From assembly GCF_001548675.1 (NCBI RefSeq), contig NZ_CP010834.1:1337501-1401500 (forward strand): a stretch of 64,000 nucleotides of DNA. Reading direction: 5' to 3'. Every line of letters begins with the position of its first letter. Position 1 is the first letter of the stretch. Positions 37,820-47,458 of this stretch are shown piece by piece. Below the pieces are notes generated by a model that saw nothing but the letters and a program-made list of their open reading frames with translations, ran no database searches and was not told the DNA's origin. Both the position numbers and the translations under genes were made by a program. This stretch comes from Methanobrevibacter sp. YE315. Its GTDB lineage: Archaea > Methanobacteriota > Methanobacteria > Methanobacteriales > Methanobacteriaceae.

Positions 37820-38458
37820 TTGGTTATAGAATCATTTTATACATTTTTAGGACAATTAGTGGTTTTTTTAGCAATACTTGTTGTTATCCTATTCATTGTC
37901 GTGTTTATATTGGGTCTTTTTATTGCTAAAAAAAATCAGATAAAATTCCCTAGATTTGTATTGTTCGTAGTTGACTTATTATATTCACCCTTTAAAACAA
38001 TAGCTAACCTATTAAATCTTGATGAACATCTTATCGATAATATTGCCATACAGGTCAGAGATGACGTTAATAAAGAAAAATTTAAAGAGATTCCTGCTGA
38101 AAAAACCTTAATATTCCTGCCACATTGTTTAAGGCATAGGGATTGTCCGGCAACACTTCAAAAAGAAGGCTTGAATTGTACTGAATGTGGATTATGTTCC
38201 ATAGGTGTCATTAAGAAAAAAGCCGAACCTTTAGGTTATAAATTATATATTGTACCTGGATCAAGCTTTGTTAAAAAGATTGTTAAAGAAAACAAGTTTA
38301 AAGCCGTGCTTGGCGTGGCCTGCCATGAAGATTTAAACCAAATGATGATGCTTCTTTCTGACTTTTGTCCGCAAGGTGTTCTGCTTGAAAAAACAGGATG
38401 CTATGAAACTAAAGTGAATGTTAAAAAAGTATTTGAAAAAATAGATTCCAAATATTAA
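37820..38458 (+). CDS. DUF116 membrane protein with Cys motifs
   Basis: A 212-aa protein. Two hydrophobic segments in the first 60 residues anchor it; the rest carries the DUF116 pattern FLPHCLRHRDCPA, CTECGLC, GVACHEDL and TGCYETKV. The many Cys suggest a metal or Fe-S site facing the cytoplasm. No biochemical role is known to me. The start appears to be a TTG at 37820 with AGGTGA upstream. Its stop codon overlaps the stop of the converging 68-aa gene (TTAA at 38455-38458). Confidence 0.8.
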   Translation: MVIESFYTFLGQLVVFLAILVVILFIVVFILGLFIAKKNQIKFPRFVLFVVDLLYSPFKTIANLLNLDEHLIDNIAIQVRDDVNKEKFKEIPAEKTLIFLPHCLRHRDCPATLQKEGLNCTECGLCSIGVIKKKAEPLGYKLYIVPGSSFVKKIVKENKFKAVLGVACHEDLNQMMMLLSDFCPQGVLLEKTGCYETKVNVKKVFEKIDSKY

Positions 38459-38661
38459 TCTTCATAATATCTCATGAACTCTAGAGATTCAGGAGTTTCA
38501 TCGAATTCATCAATAAACTCCCTTAAATCCTTTAAAAACTCTTTTTTTCTATCATTTAGATTTTCTATTTGAGAATAATCCTTTTTCACAGCAATAGTCA
38601 TTATTATATCATCAGTCTCAAGAGTTATTTCCGGATACAAATCATCTAAAAAATCATCCAT
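38455..38661 (-). CDS. Small acidic hypothetical protein coupled to hmgA
   Basis: A 68-aa, strongly acidic protein (start MDDFLDDLYPEITLE) with no recognised domain. The ATG at 38661 lies one base after the hmgA stop and has GAGG upstream within the end of hmgA, so it is likely to be co-translated. Its stop overlaps the stop of the plus-strand DUF116 gene by four bases. The function is unknown. Confidence 0.6.
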   Translation of the reverse strand: MDDFLDDLYPEITLETDDIIMTIAVKKDYSQIENLNDRKKEFLKDLREFIDEFDETPESLEFMRYYED

Positions 38662-38662
38662 A

Positions 38663-39865
38663 TTATCCTCTTCCAAGTTCCTGATGAGCTCTTGCCAAGT
38701 GCCCAGCAGCTAATGCTCCAAGTAAAGATAATTCTCCAGCTAAAACAGTACATGCAACAATCTCTGCATATTCACGAGCTTTATTTGAACCTGCAACGCC
38801 TAAAATATTCAATCCTTCCTGAGCTACTTCAAGACTTGTTCCTCCACCAACAGTAGCTACAGGCAAATCAGGCAAGTTAACTGAAAAATATAAATCTCCA
38901 TTTCTATTTTCTGCTGTTGTAATGCCCAATGATCCTTCAACAACATGAGCCGCATCCTGGCCGGTTGCTAAAAATATTGCTGCAACCATATTTGCATAAT
39001 GAGCATTGAATGCCATACTGCCTGAGGCAGCAGAACCAATTAGATTTTTAGCTGTATTCACTTCAACAATCGCTTCGGCAGTAGTCTTTAATTTTTTAGA
39101 TACTATATCTTCTGGAATCAATATGTCTGCTATAACGCTTTTTCCTCTTCCTTCAACAATATTTATAGCAGCAGGTTTTTTATCAACACAAACATTACCA
39201 CTTAATGCAAGGTGAGTTGCAGTAGTTTCTTGAGCTAATTTATCCAATATTTTTTCTGAAGCGATAGTTACCATATTCATCCCCATACTGTCCCCAGTAG
39301 AGAAAACAAAACGAGGATAAACATAGTTTCCAACAATTAAGATAGGATCAATTTTAATTAATTTACCGTGAGAAGTTGTACTTTCTGCAATTTCTTTTAA
39401 CTCGTCGAAATTATCAATAAACCATTGTTTGATATTTAATGCATCACTAACCCCTTCACATTTAATGGCAGGTGCACGGGTCATGATATCAGACACCACT
39501 CTTGCATTTGCTCCACCAGAAGCTGTAATGGTAGAAGCACCTCTGTTGATTGATGCGACTAATGCTCCTTCAGATGTTGCAAGAGGAATGAACACTTCCC
39601 TTTTGCAGTATTCACCATTGATTTTTAATGGGCCTGCAACTCCCATTGGAAGCTGTAGAACACCGATTGAATTTTCAATGTTTCTTGCTGATGCCCTTTC
39701 CATATCAAGAGTGTAATTGGAAATGTTCTTTAAATCTATGTTGAATTTTCTTTCTAAAAATTCCCTTCTAATATCAGTTGCCTGTTTGGCTGGGACTTCT
39801 TTATCAACCTGATAAAGTTTCATCTCGCCGTTTAACAATTTATTAATAATTTCTTCGTTTGACAT
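38663..39865 (-). CDS. hmgA: HMG-CoA reductase (NADPH, class I)
   Basis: A 400-aa enzyme that reduces HMG-CoA to mevalonate, the committed step to the isoprenoid chains of archaeal lipids. Catalytic features are visible: Glu in ATSEGALVASI, GDSMGMNM, Asp in GQDAAHVVEG, and the late His in LAAGHLARAH. The N-terminal membrane domain of the eukaryotic enzyme is absent, as in archaea. The start overlaps the sucD stop (TAATG). Confidence 0.96.
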   Translation of the reverse strand: MSNEEIINKLLNGEMKLYQVDKEVPAKQATDIRREFLERKFNIDLKNISNYTLDMERASARNIENSIGVLQLPMGVAGPLKINGEYCKREVFIPLATSEGALVASINRGASTITASGGANARVVSDIMTRAPAIKCEGVSDALNIKQWFIDNFDELKEIAESTTSHGKLIKIDPILIVGNYVYPRFVFSTGDSMGMNMVTIASEKILDKLAQETTATHLALSGNVCVDKKPAAINIVEGRGKSVIADILIPEDIVSKKLKTTAEAIVEVNTAKNLIGSAASGSMAFNAHYANMVAAIFLATGQDAAHVVEGSLGITTAENRNGDLYFSVNLPDLPVATVGGGTSLEVAQEGLNILGVAGSNKAREYAEIVACTVLAGELSLLGALAAGHLARAHQELGRG

Positions 39866-40728
39866 TACATAACCTTTTTAAGTAAATCTACAATTTCAGA
39901 CGGTTTGATAGCTACTTCAACACCGGCTTCGTTCAAAGCTTTGGTTTTACTTTCTACAGTACCGGAATTTCCTTGAATAATTGCTCCTGCATGTCCCATT
40001 CTTTTACCAGGAGGAGCAGTTCTTCCAGCAATATAAGATACGACAGGTTTGGACATTTCATCTGCAATGAATTTACCTGCCCTTTCTTCTGCAGTTCCTC
40101 CAATTTCACCAATTAAAACAACTGCATCGGTATCATCGTCTTTTTCGAATCTTTTTAAGATATCAACATAATTGTCACCGGTAACTGGGTCACCTCCAAT
40201 ACCGACAGCTGTACTTTGACCTATTCCTGCATTGGTAAGTTCACTTGCAATTTCATAAGTTAAAGTACCGCTTCTTGAAATTACGCCAACATTACCTTCC
40301 TTAAAAATATGAGTAGGCATAATACCCAATTTACCAACACCTGGAGAGATAACTCCTGGAGTATTTGGACCAATGACTGTTGTTTCCATTTCTTTTGCAT
40401 ATGCCATGATTTTCATACTATCATGTACTGGAATATGTTCAGAAATAATAACAACCAAATCCAAGTGTCTAATTGCTTCAAAAGCAGCATCTTTCGCAAA
40501 TTTTGCAGGAACAAAAATGATTGAAGAATTGATATCGACTTCATCTTTTGCCTCTTCAATTGAATTGAAAATTGGAACTTTGTCTAAAAATTTTTGACCG
40601 CCTTTTCCAGGAGTGATTCCTGCAACAATATTAGTATTGTATTTTAACATTTGTTCTGTATGAAATGAACCTTGTTTACCAGTTATCCCTTGAACTAAAC
40701 ATTTTGTATCTTCATTTAATAAAATCAT
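39865..40728 (-). CDS. sucD: Succinyl-CoA synthetase alpha subunit
   Basis: A 287-aa subunit. The CoA-binding fold starts [11 protein letters not shown], and the phosphorylated His lies in [13 protein letters not shown]. With the beta subunit (not in this window) it interconverts succinyl-CoA and succinate in the incomplete TCA cycle. It overlaps hmgA by one base and follows the 241-aa conserved gene by 12 bases, so the three form an operon. Confidence 0.95.
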   Translation of the reverse strand: MILLNEDTKCLVQGITGKQGSFHTEQMLKYNTNIVAGITPGKGGQKFLDKVPIFNSIEEAKDEVDINSSIIFVPAKFAKDAAFEAIRHLDLVVIISEHIPVHDSMKIMAYAKEMETTVIGPNTPGVISPGVGKLGIMPTHIFKEGNVGVISRSGTLTYEIASELTNAGIGQSTAVGIGGDPVTGDNYVDILKRFEKDDDTDAVVLIGEIGGTAEERAGKFIADEMSKPVVSYIAGRTAPPGKRMGHAGAIIQGNSGTVESKTKALNEAGVEVAIKPSEIVDLLKKVM

Positions 40729-40740
40729 AATTAATATCTC

Positions 40741-41466
40741 CTATCTCAATATTCTAGTTTTATTTTCAAATGGAACAGCTAAATCTATTACATTTCCATT
40801 CATAAATGCAGTAGCGGAAAATATTACGCTACCCGGCAATACATTACAAGTTGTCCCTCTTTTAACTAAATAAACATTCTTATTTCCAAGTGCAGCCCCA
40901 ATCATTGCGCTGGCTATTACTCCAACAGACTCTATATCCTCAATTGTCGCCACAACAACAGGGTCATCAGTTTCTGGCGAAACATAACCCACACCAGGTA
41001 TTTTCTTTGTTTTCGGTTCGATATAATCAGACACATCAGTTAGATTTTTCATGCCTTTAGCAGCATCAATTGCGGAATTCGCAACATCAGCAACAAACGG
41101 TTCACCCCCATAAGTATCGAAACCTAAGACAATGGCATCAGGATATCTGTCAGGCCTTATATTTGCTTCAGCATAAGAAATACCTTCACCAGCACCCTCC
41201 GGAGTTGATGAAATTCCTGACAAATCACCGAAGTTTTCCGCACTCTCTTTTAAAATATTAACAATACCTTCATTAATGGATTCAAGCAAGTCATCCTCCA
41301 CAAATGCACTAATAACAACATCGTCGCCGGTAACATTTGTTAGAGCCACATCCCTTGCACCCAATTCTTTAACTCTATAAAGGTTTTTTTCAATAGTTTC
41401 TACTAGCATAGTACTGCAGGATACATCATTTCTTGATATATCAGCACCTATAGCTGAAATTTTCAA
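40741..41466 (-). CDS. Conserved methanogen protein of unknown function
   Basis: A 241-aa cytoplasmic protein. Repeated Asp/Gly patterns (GADISRNDVSC, GFDTYGGEPFVADVANSA) and GSVIFSATAFMNG look like a conserved enzyme core, but I do not recognise the family. I chose the TTG at 41466 preceded by GGTG; an earlier TTG at 41487 is possible and would add seven residues. It is first in an operon with sucD, hmgA and a small gene, and divergent from aroD. Confidence 0.6.
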   Translation of the reverse strand: MKISAIGADISRNDVSCSTMLVETIEKNLYRVKELGARDVALTNVTGDDVVISAFVEDDLLESINEGIVNILKESAENFGDLSGISSTPEGAGEGISYAEANIRPDRYPDAIVLGFDTYGGEPFVADVANSAIDAAKGMKNLTDVSDYIEPKTKKIPGVGYVSPETDDPVVVATIEDIESVGVIASAMIGAALGNKNVYLVKRGTTCNVLPGSVIFSATAFMNGNVIDLAVPFENKTRILR

Positions 41467-41603
41467 ATTAACACCTTGTATAATCAATTAATTAATAAAT
41501 AAAATATAAAATTTTATTGATATATTATTTGTTAGTTAATTTATATAAATATACGAGTTTTTAAAGAAAATATAATAATAACAATAGACTAATATAATAA
41601 TTA

Positions 41604-42278
41604 ATGTATTCACAGACAAAAATTGCAATTCCAATACTTGAAGAAAACTGCAAACAAGTAATTGAAGTAGCTAATGATTGCATTGGAAAAGGAGCCGATA
41701 TTTTAGAATTTAGAATTGACGGTTTGAAGAATCCTGATATCAATGAAATCAAAAAGACAATTGAAGAAATCAGTTTTCCAATGATAGCTACCAATAGAAT
41801 CAGCAATGAAGGCGGATTCTTTAAAGGCAGTGAAGAAGAAAGATTCGAAATTTTATACGAATGTTGCGATTTAGTAGACTATGTAGACATTGAACTTCAA
41901 TCTGATGATGAATACATTAATAAGATTCATGATACCGGCGTAAAAACAATCGTTTCCTATCATGATTTTAAAAAAACACCTAAACTTAATGAAATTTTGT
42001 ATATTGTTGAAAAGGAACAGGAACTTGGAGATATTGCAAAAGTTGCTTTCATGCCACAAGATCTGGAAGACACATTAACCATATTGGCCGTTCTTTCCCA
42101 TTGCAAAGATACAATAGCTATTTCCATGGGAGATTTGGGCAGTTATACAAGAGTTATGGCGTCAAAATTTGATTCACCGATAACTTTTGCCGCCGGAAGG
42201 GATGCAACAGCACCAGGTCAAATCGATATTGAAACAATGAGAGCATTGCTGAATATGGATTTAAATATAATGGATTAG
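41604..42278 (+). CDS. aroD: 3-Dehydroquinate dehydratase, type I
   Basis: A 224-aa enzyme that dehydrates 3-dehydroquinate in the shikimate pathway to aromatic amino acids. EFRIDGL, the catalytic His in VSYHDF and the Schiff-base Lys in AKVAFMP are in the expected order. There is no clear ribosome binding site; an AT-rich TATA-like run ends about 24 bases before the ATG, so the mRNA may be leaderless or nearly so. The peptidase gene follows directly. Confidence 0.95.
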   Translation: MYSQTKIAIPILEENCKQVIEVANDCIGKGADILEFRIDGLKNPDINEIKKTIEEISFPMIATNRISNEGGFFKGSEEERFEILYECCDLVDYVDIELQSDDEYINKIHDTGVKTIVSYHDFKKTPKLNEILYIVEKEQELGDIAKVAFMPQDLEDTLTILAVLSHCKDTIAISMGDLGSYTRVMASKFDSPITFAAGRDATAPGQIDIETMRALLNMDLNIMD

Positions 42279-42287
42279 GTGGTTAAA

Positions 42288-42896
42288 ATGGCTAAAAAGA
42301 TTATTTTAGCTTTAATAATACTTATTTTGATTATTATAGGATTATTCACATTTACAAACCTCGGCGGAGATTCTGTAGATGTTTACCTCGATGGGGAAAA
42401 CGTTACTGTTACAACCCATACCATTTCAAACATTGATACTGCCAGTTTGAATTCGGAAATCTGCAATTATACTTTCAATGTAATGAATGACAGCATATCC
42501 GACACAGAGACACTTAAAAATGGAATTTCCGACATTTGCAGTTATTATGGTATTGAAAATCCTGAAATCAACATCGATTCAAGTTTGGGTCCTAATCAGA
42601 TACCTGTTATTGTCCATGTTGATGGAACCTCAATGCTTCCAACACTTCAAGACGGACAAGATGTTCTATTGAATAAAACCCACAATATCCATGTTGGAGA
42701 TATTGTTGTAGCCGAATCAGATGAATACGGGCCGATTATAAAAAGAGTCAGCGAAATCGATGAAAATATGATTCATTTAGTCAGCGACAATAAAAACATT
42801 TCCTACGAATACATCAACGGCGAATTATATGAAGTCAAGGGCATTGAAACCTGGGTTGACATATCTGACATTAATGGTGTTGTGATTTCATATTGA
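42288..42896 (+). CDS. Signal peptidase I-like (S26) membrane protein
   Basis: A 203-aa protein: one N-terminal membrane helix, a variable extracytoplasmic region (about 30-110), then an S26 fold with the nucleophile Ser in DGTSMLPTLQDGQ and a probable general-base Lys in PIIKRVSEI. Archaeal Sec11 enzymes use Ser/His; the Ser/Lys look here is closer to bacterial LepB/LexA. It may process a special substrate. The ATG at 42288 follows AGGTGG; a GTG at 42279 is part of that site. It is probably co-transcribed with aroD. Confidence 0.75.
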   Translation: MAKKIILALIILILIIIGLFTFTNLGGDSVDVYLDGENVTVTTHTISNIDTASLNSEICNYTFNVMNDSISDTETLKNGISDICSYYGIENPEINIDSSLGPNQIPVIVHVDGTSMLPTLQDGQDVLLNKTHNIHVGDIVVAESDEYGPIIKRVSEIDENMIHLVSDNKNISYEYINGELYEVKGIETWVDISDINGVVISY

Positions 42897-43023
42897 TGGT
42901 GATTTCTTAATGATTTGACTAAAAAAAGTATAAAAGGAAAATAATGCGATTTGCACCATTTTCCAAATGGGGAATTATAGAGATAGGTCATATCTGTTGG
43001 TTTTATGCATATTGGAAAATATT

Positions 43024-43362
43024 CTACACTGCTTTATCCCCATCTTCGTTAGTTCTTATTCTAATTACATTTTCCACATTCTGAATGAAAATCTTTCCAT
43101 CCCCAATGTTTCCGGTGAATGCTCCTTTTTTAATTGCTTCTACATGTGAATCAAGTTCTTCACTTTTTACAACAATTTCTATGCGTGTTTTAGGAATTAA
43201 ATCAATACAATAGTTTGATCCCCTATAGGATTCTCTTATTCCTCTTTGACTTCCTCTTCCTTTTACTTCTGAAACTGTCATTCCTTCACAGCCAACGTTT
43301 ACCAATTCCCTTTTTACATCCTCAAACTTTTCCTGTCTGATAATCGCAATAATACTTTTCAT
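43024..43362 (-). CDS. glnK: PII nitrogen regulator GlnK
   Basis: A 112-aa PII protein. The T-loop has GIRESYRGSNYCIDLIPKTRIEIVV, with a Tyr at the position that some bacteria uridylylate, and the C-terminus matches the ATP/2-oxoglutarate site region (IRTNEDGDKAV). In archaea it binds and closes the ammonium channel when nitrogen is ample. It lies 12 bases after amt, under the same NrpR-type promoter. Confidence 0.95.
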   Translation of the reverse strand: MKSIIAIIRQEKFEDVKRELVNVGCEGMTVSEVKGRGSQRGIRESYRGSNYCIDLIPKTRIEIVVKSEELDSHVEAIKKGAFTGNIGDGKIFIQNVENVIRIRTNEDGDKAV

Positions 43363-43374
43363 TTATTATTCCCC

Positions 43375-44592
43375 CTATAGATTAAAGTTATAAGCGGATT
43401 CTTTGTGGAGGTGAGAGTCTAAACCTCCAATTTCTTCATACTCTTCAACTCTAATACCATTTAATGATTTATCCAGTACTTTTGCTATTATGTAACTTAT
43501 TACAAATGAATAAATCATTGTGGCTATTATGCTTATAATCTGTACTACTACCTGATTAGGGTTTCCTGCAATCAATCCTGCTACTCCACCAACTGCCGGA
43601 ACAGCAAATATTCCTGTTGCAAGTGCCCCCCATACACCGGACATACCGTGAATGCCCCATACATCCAATGCATCGTCATATCCAAGTTTTGGTTTTAAAT
43701 AATTAATTGAATAGTATGAAATAATAGGAGCTATTGCACCAATGACTAAAGCTCCAAAAACATCAACGAAACCAGCAGCTGGTGTAATACCAACTAAACC
43801 TGCTACTGCACCGGATATCGCACCTAAAATTGTTGGTTTTCCAACTTTAATAACATCTATTATTGTCCAGACAATAAGACCGACTGCTGCAGACACATTA
43901 GATACAATTATCGCATTTGCTGCAAGTCCATCTGCAGCAAGGCCTGATCCTCCATTGAATCCCATCCAACCAAACCAAAGTAGTGCAGCACCAAGTACTG
44001 CATAAGCTAAATTGTGAGGAATTAATGCATCATTTTTCCTTTTACCTAACACTAATGCAACTGCTAAAGCGGAAATTCCTGAGTTAATGTGAACTACAGC
44101 ACCTCCTGCAAAGTCAAGTGCTCCCATCTGCATTAACCAGCCTCCACCCCATACCCAGTGGGCAATTGGGATATATACAAGGCACGCCCAAATCGGAACA
44201 AATATTACCCATGCTTTGGTTTTCATCCTTCCAACTAGCGCACCGGACATAATTGCACAGGTAAGACCTGCAAATGCGCACTGAAACATTACAAACAATA
44301 ATGTTGGAATTGTACCGTTTAAATCATTCAATCCAATTCCCTGTAAGAAGAAATTGGTTGGTGAACCTATTAATCCACTAACATCACTTCCAAATGCAAA
44401 CTGGTAACCAAAGCATACCCATATTACACTAATAATTGAAAACGCAATGAAACTTAAAAACATTGTATTTAAAACATTCTTTCTTTTACTTAATCCTCCA
44501 TAAAAAAATGCTACTGCAGGAATACTCATTAACAGTACGAGTAATGTACAAACAAGAATCCATGCAGTATCACCAGCACTAAACATATCCAT
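43375..44592 (-). CDS. amt: Ammonium transporter
   Basis: A 405-aa channel with eleven expected membrane helices. It carries family marks such as [14 protein letters not shown] and [13 protein letters not shown], the latter with one of the two pore His residues; the other is in [10 protein letters not shown]. It conducts ammonium into the cell when nitrogen is scarce. It is first in an operon with glnK. A strong GGAA-N6-TTCC operator lies upstream. Confidence 0.95.
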   Translation of the reverse strand: MDMFSAGDTAWILVCTLLVLLMSIPAVAFFYGGLSKRKNVLNTMFLSFIAFSIISVIWVCFGYQFAFGSDVSGLIGSPTNFFLQGIGLNDLNGTIPTLLFVMFQCAFAGLTCAIMSGALVGRMKTKAWVIFVPIWACLVYIPIAHWVWGGGWLMQMGALDFAGGAVVHINSGISALAVALVLGKRKNDALIPHNLAYAVLGAALLWFGWMGFNGGSGLAADGLAANAIIVSNVSAAVGLIVWTIIDVIKVGKPTILGAISGAVAGLVGITPAAGFVDVFGALVIGAIAPIISYYSINYLKPKLGYDDALDVWGIHGMSGVWGALATGIFAVPAVGGVAGLIAGNPNQVVVQIISIIATMIYSFVISYIIAKVLDKSLNGIRVEEYEEIGGLDSHLHKESAYNFNL

Positions 44593-44623
44593 ATTATCAT
44601 AACTCTATATATTTTAATCAATC

Positions 44624-44661
44624 GGAAGTAAACTGTCGGAAGTATACTTCCGATATAATGG
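44624..44661 (-). promoter_or_regulatory. NrpR-type operator pair and TATA box of amt-glnK
   Basis: The exact NrpR consensus GGAA-N6-TTCC appears at 44638-44651 inside the longer palindrome TCGGAAGTATACTTCCGA (44636-44653). A second, weaker copy (GGAA-GTAAAC-TGTC) abuts it at 44624-44637. A TATA-like ATTATATC lies just upstream on the minus strand (44654-44661), so a bound repressor would cover the transcription start. NrpR represses nitrogen genes in methanogens until 2-oxoglutarate rises. Confidence 0.85.
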
Positions 44662-44792
44662 TATGTACCTAATCATATATAAACATTATGAAATCAATAA
44701 AAAAAACAAGGAAAATGGGCTTATTTTTTCAAAAATATTAAATAATAGCTTAAAAAAAATATCAAATAGTATAAATTAAAATAAGTGTTAAT

Positions 44793-45092
44793 ATGAAAGA
44801 CTCCGTAAAAGCTAATTTAATAGTATTTTTGATAATTGCTGTAATTGCATTCGGCGTTAGCTCTGCATTTGCCAATTTGACAGTAACCGAAGATACTACT
44901 TCATATAAAATGATTCCAATTAAAAATGATTCATTCGAACCTAAATATATAGATGAAGTTCCAACCATCATTCCAAAAGTTGTAGTAAACTATACAAACA
45001 CATCAAGTAACCACACTTATAACGGCAGCGACATACCTGACACTAATAATACGCTTAACGATTGGAGTTTTAATCGATATGGAGATTGGTAA
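44793..45092 (+). CDS. Small exported or membrane-anchored hypothetical protein
   Basis: A 99-aa protein. A single hydrophobic stretch (LIVFLIIAVIAFGVSSAFA) reads as a signal peptide or anchor, followed by a Thr/Asn-rich extracellular part with several potential N-glycosylation sequons (NYT, NHT, NGS, NNT). No domain is recognised. A TATA-like element lies about 24 bases upstream and no ribosome binding site is visible, so the mRNA is probably leaderless. It ends one base before the HD phosphohydrolase ATG. Confidence 0.6.
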   Translation: MKDSVKANLIVFLIIAVIAFGVSSAFANLTVTEDTTSYKMIPIKNDSFEPKYIDEVPTIIPKVVVNYTNTSSNHTYNGSDIPDTNNTLNDWSFNRYGDW

Positions 45093-45093
45093 A

Positions 45094-46320
45094 ATGGTTG
45101 AAAAGAAAAAATTCATCAGAGACAGCGTCTATGGAGACATAAGCTTAAACAACTTTGAAGTAAAGATTCTGGACATGCCGCAATTCCAACGCTTAAGAAG
45201 AATTAAGCAATTAGGTTTAATAGGCCTGATTTACCCTGGAGCCACCCATACCAGATTCGAACACTCCATCGGAACAATGAACCTTGGATCAAAACTTTCC
45301 GAAGAGCTTGGTTTGAAAGAAGATGAAACTGAACTGATTAGAGCTTCAGCATTAGTGCATGATATCGGCCACGGACCGTTTTCACATGTTTCAGAAGGGG
45401 TTTTATCTGTTCCCCATGAAGAATTAACCAAATACGTAATCACAAAAACATCAATGAGAGATTTGCTCGAAGAAAAATTTGACGTTAATGAAATTGTAGA
45501 CATAATCAATGGAAGAGGCTATCTGGGTCCAATCGTTTCAGGAGAGCTTGATGTGGATAGAATGGACTACCTTTTAAGAGATTCACACAATACAGGAGTG
45601 GCCTATGGAGTAATTGATTATGAAAGAATCATTTCAAATTTAAAACTTGAAGACGGATTGATTTTAGACATCAAAGGGGTTCAGGCCGCTGAAGGAGCTC
45701 TTGTCGCTAGATATTTCATGTATCCTAGCGTTTATCAGCACCATACAACCCGTATTGTCAATTCAATGTTTAGAAGAGCTCTTAAAAAAATAATAGATGA
45801 AAAAATAATCAATGAAAAAGACATATACAAATATGATGATGCAGACATTATTGGAATCTTTAGACACTGCGAAAATGAATTTGCCAATGACATAATGTCC
45901 AGATTAGATAATAGAAACATTATGAAAAGAGTTAAAACAATCAGATTGGATAACTTCAAATATCCTGAAAAAATGTATAAGATTGAACAGAAAGCCATAA
46001 GAAAAGCAGAAAAAGAAATAGCTGAAGATTACAAGATAGATGAAGATTATGTGTTTATCAATATCGCTGAATATCCTCGTTTTGATGAAATGAAAACACA
46101 GGTTAATGTTGATGGAAAACTATATCCATTGACTGAAATTTCAAATATCATTGGTGCATTGAGTAAGGCAAGATTCAATATACCAGACATCAGCGTTTAT
46201 GTCGATGAGAATGAAAAACCGAAATTTGAAAAATTCAAACTGGAAAATTACCTTGATTTACCGGAAATTGATCGTGAAAAATTCCACGGAATACATTACG
46301 ATCAGATTAAACTATTTTAG
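45094..46320 (+). CDS. HD-domain phosphohydrolase (dGTPase/SAMHD1-like)
   Basis: A 408-aa metal-dependent phosphohydrolase. TRFEHSIGTMNLG, HDIGHGPFSHVSE and DVDRMDYLLRD carry the His/Asp ligands of the HD superfamily, in the order seen in dNTP triphosphohydrolases. It probably degrades nucleotides, but the substrate is unproven. The ATG at 45094 has GGAGATTGG upstream; an ATG at 45079 would overlap that ribosome binding site. It is followed by ubiX with a ten-base gap. Confidence 0.85.
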   Translation: MVEKKKFIRDSVYGDISLNNFEVKILDMPQFQRLRRIKQLGLIGLIYPGATHTRFEHSIGTMNLGSKLSEELGLKEDETELIRASALVHDIGHGPFSHVSEGVLSVPHEELTKYVITKTSMRDLLEEKFDVNEIVDIINGRGYLGPIVSGELDVDRMDYLLRDSHNTGVAYGVIDYERIISNLKLEDGLILDIKGVQAAEGALVARYFMYPSVYQHHTTRIVNSMFRRALKKIIDEKIINEKDIYKYDDADIIGIFRHCENEFANDIMSRLDNRNIMKRVKTIRLDNFKYPEKMYKIEQKAIRKAEKEIAEDYKIDEDYVFINIAEYPRFDEMKTQVNVDGKLYPLTEISNIIGALSKARFNIPDISVYVDENEKPKFEKFKLENYLDLPEIDREKFHGIHYDQIKLF

Positions 46321-46329
46321 GAGATATTT

Positions 46330-46878
46330 ATGATAGTAGTTGCAATTACAGGAGCAAGCGGAGTAATATATGGAATAAGACTCTTGGAAGCTCTAAAAGA
46401 ATTGAACATTGAAAATTCTTTAGTGATTAGTGATGCTGCAAAGATTGTCATTGAATCAGAAACCGATTATAAAGTTGAAGATGTAATCAAGCTTGCAGAC
46501 ACTCATTACGATTTCAATGACCTGACCGCTTCTATCAACAGCGGATCATTTAAAGCGGATGCTTTGGCAATAGTGCCATGTTCCATGAAAACATTATCAT
46601 CAATCGCTAATGGTTATGGAGCAAATACAATAACAAGAGTGGCGGATGTGAGCCTAAAAGAAAGAAGGCCTACAGTTATTGTTCCTCGTGAAACCCCACT
46701 CAGAAGCATTCATTTACAAAATATGCTAACATTATCACAAGAGGGGGCTATAATATTGCCTGCAATGCCTGGTTTTTACTCAACACATGATACCGTTGAG
46801 GACCAAATCAATTTCATTGTCGGCAAAATATTGGACTCTCTGAAAATTGAAAATAACTTATTTAAAAGGTGGGAGTAG
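46330..46878 (+). CDS. ubiX: Flavin prenyltransferase UbiX
   Basis: A 182-aa enzyme that attaches a dimethylallyl group to FMN, giving the prenylated cofactor used by UbiD decarboxylases. GASGVIYGIRLLEAL and PCSMKTLSSIANGYGANTI are diagnostic. No ubiD lies in this window. The ribosome binding site AGGAGAT is strong. It sits in a plus-strand run with the HD protein and cbiT, and its end carries the GGTGGGAG ribosome binding site of cbiT. Confidence 0.95.
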   Translation: MIVVAITGASGVIYGIRLLEALKELNIENSLVISDAAKIVIESETDYKVEDVIKLADTHYDFNDLTASINSGSFKADALAIVPCSMKTLSSIANGYGANTITRVADVSLKERRPTVIVPRETPLRSIHLQNMLTLSQEGAIILPAMPGFYSTHDTVEDQINFIVGKILDSLKIENNLFKRWE

Positions 46879-47442
46879 ATGTTAGAAGATGGGGATTTTA
46901 TTAAATCCTGTGATGTACCGGGACCTACAAAAGAAGCCATAAGGGCAATAATCCTTTATAAATCTGGAGTTACACCAGAAGACAAGGTTGTTGATTGCGG
47001 GTGTGGAACCGGTGGAATTACCTGCGAATTTTCCCAAAGAGCACGTGAAGTAATATCCATCGATACAAATCCCGAAGCTATTGAGATAACCTCTAAAAAT
47101 CTTAAAAATTTTGGTCTTGGAGACAACGTCACATTAATTAACGATGATGGAGCGAATGCCTTAAAAGATATTGACGATATAGATATTGCCATTGTTGGGG
47201 GCAGTGGCAGACAACTCGAAAATATATTGGACATAGTTCATGAAAAATTAAATTCTAAAGGAAGAATCATAATCACAGCTATTTTGGTTGATACAAAAGT
47301 TGAAGCAATCAATAAACTCAAAGATTTAGGATACAATCCAAAAATAATGGAAGTTAATGTTTCTAATGGAAGAGTTCTTGATCGTGGAGTTTTAATGATT
47401 AGTGAAAATCCAATAGCAATCATTACTGCTAAAAAAAGATAA
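46879..47442 (+). CDS. cbiT: Cobalt-precorrin-6B C15-methyltransferase (CbiT)
   Basis: A 187-aa SAM methyltransferase of the anaerobic cobalamin pathway. VVDCGCGTGGITCEFSQRA is the SAM-binding motif, and the N-terminus GDFIKSCDVPGPTKEAIRA is typical of CbiT. It methylates C15 and removes the C12 acetate in corrin formation. Methanogens need corrinoids for methyl transfer. It starts directly after the ubiX stop. Confidence 0.93.
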   Translation: MLEDGDFIKSCDVPGPTKEAIRAIILYKSGVTPEDKVVDCGCGTGGITCEFSQRAREVISIDTNPEAIEITSKNLKNFGLGDNVTLINDDGANALKDIDDIDIAIVGGSGRQLENILDIVHEKLNSKGRIIITAILVDTKVEAINKLKDLGYNPKIMEVNVSNGRVLDRGVLMISENPIAIITAKKR

Positions 47443-47458
47443 AATTGGAGATTAAAAA

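Noticed and set aside
42956-42970. Hairpin CCATTT-TCC-AAATGG between the peptidase and glnK genes as a terminator
   Set aside because: The arms are short and no T-tract follows on either strand.
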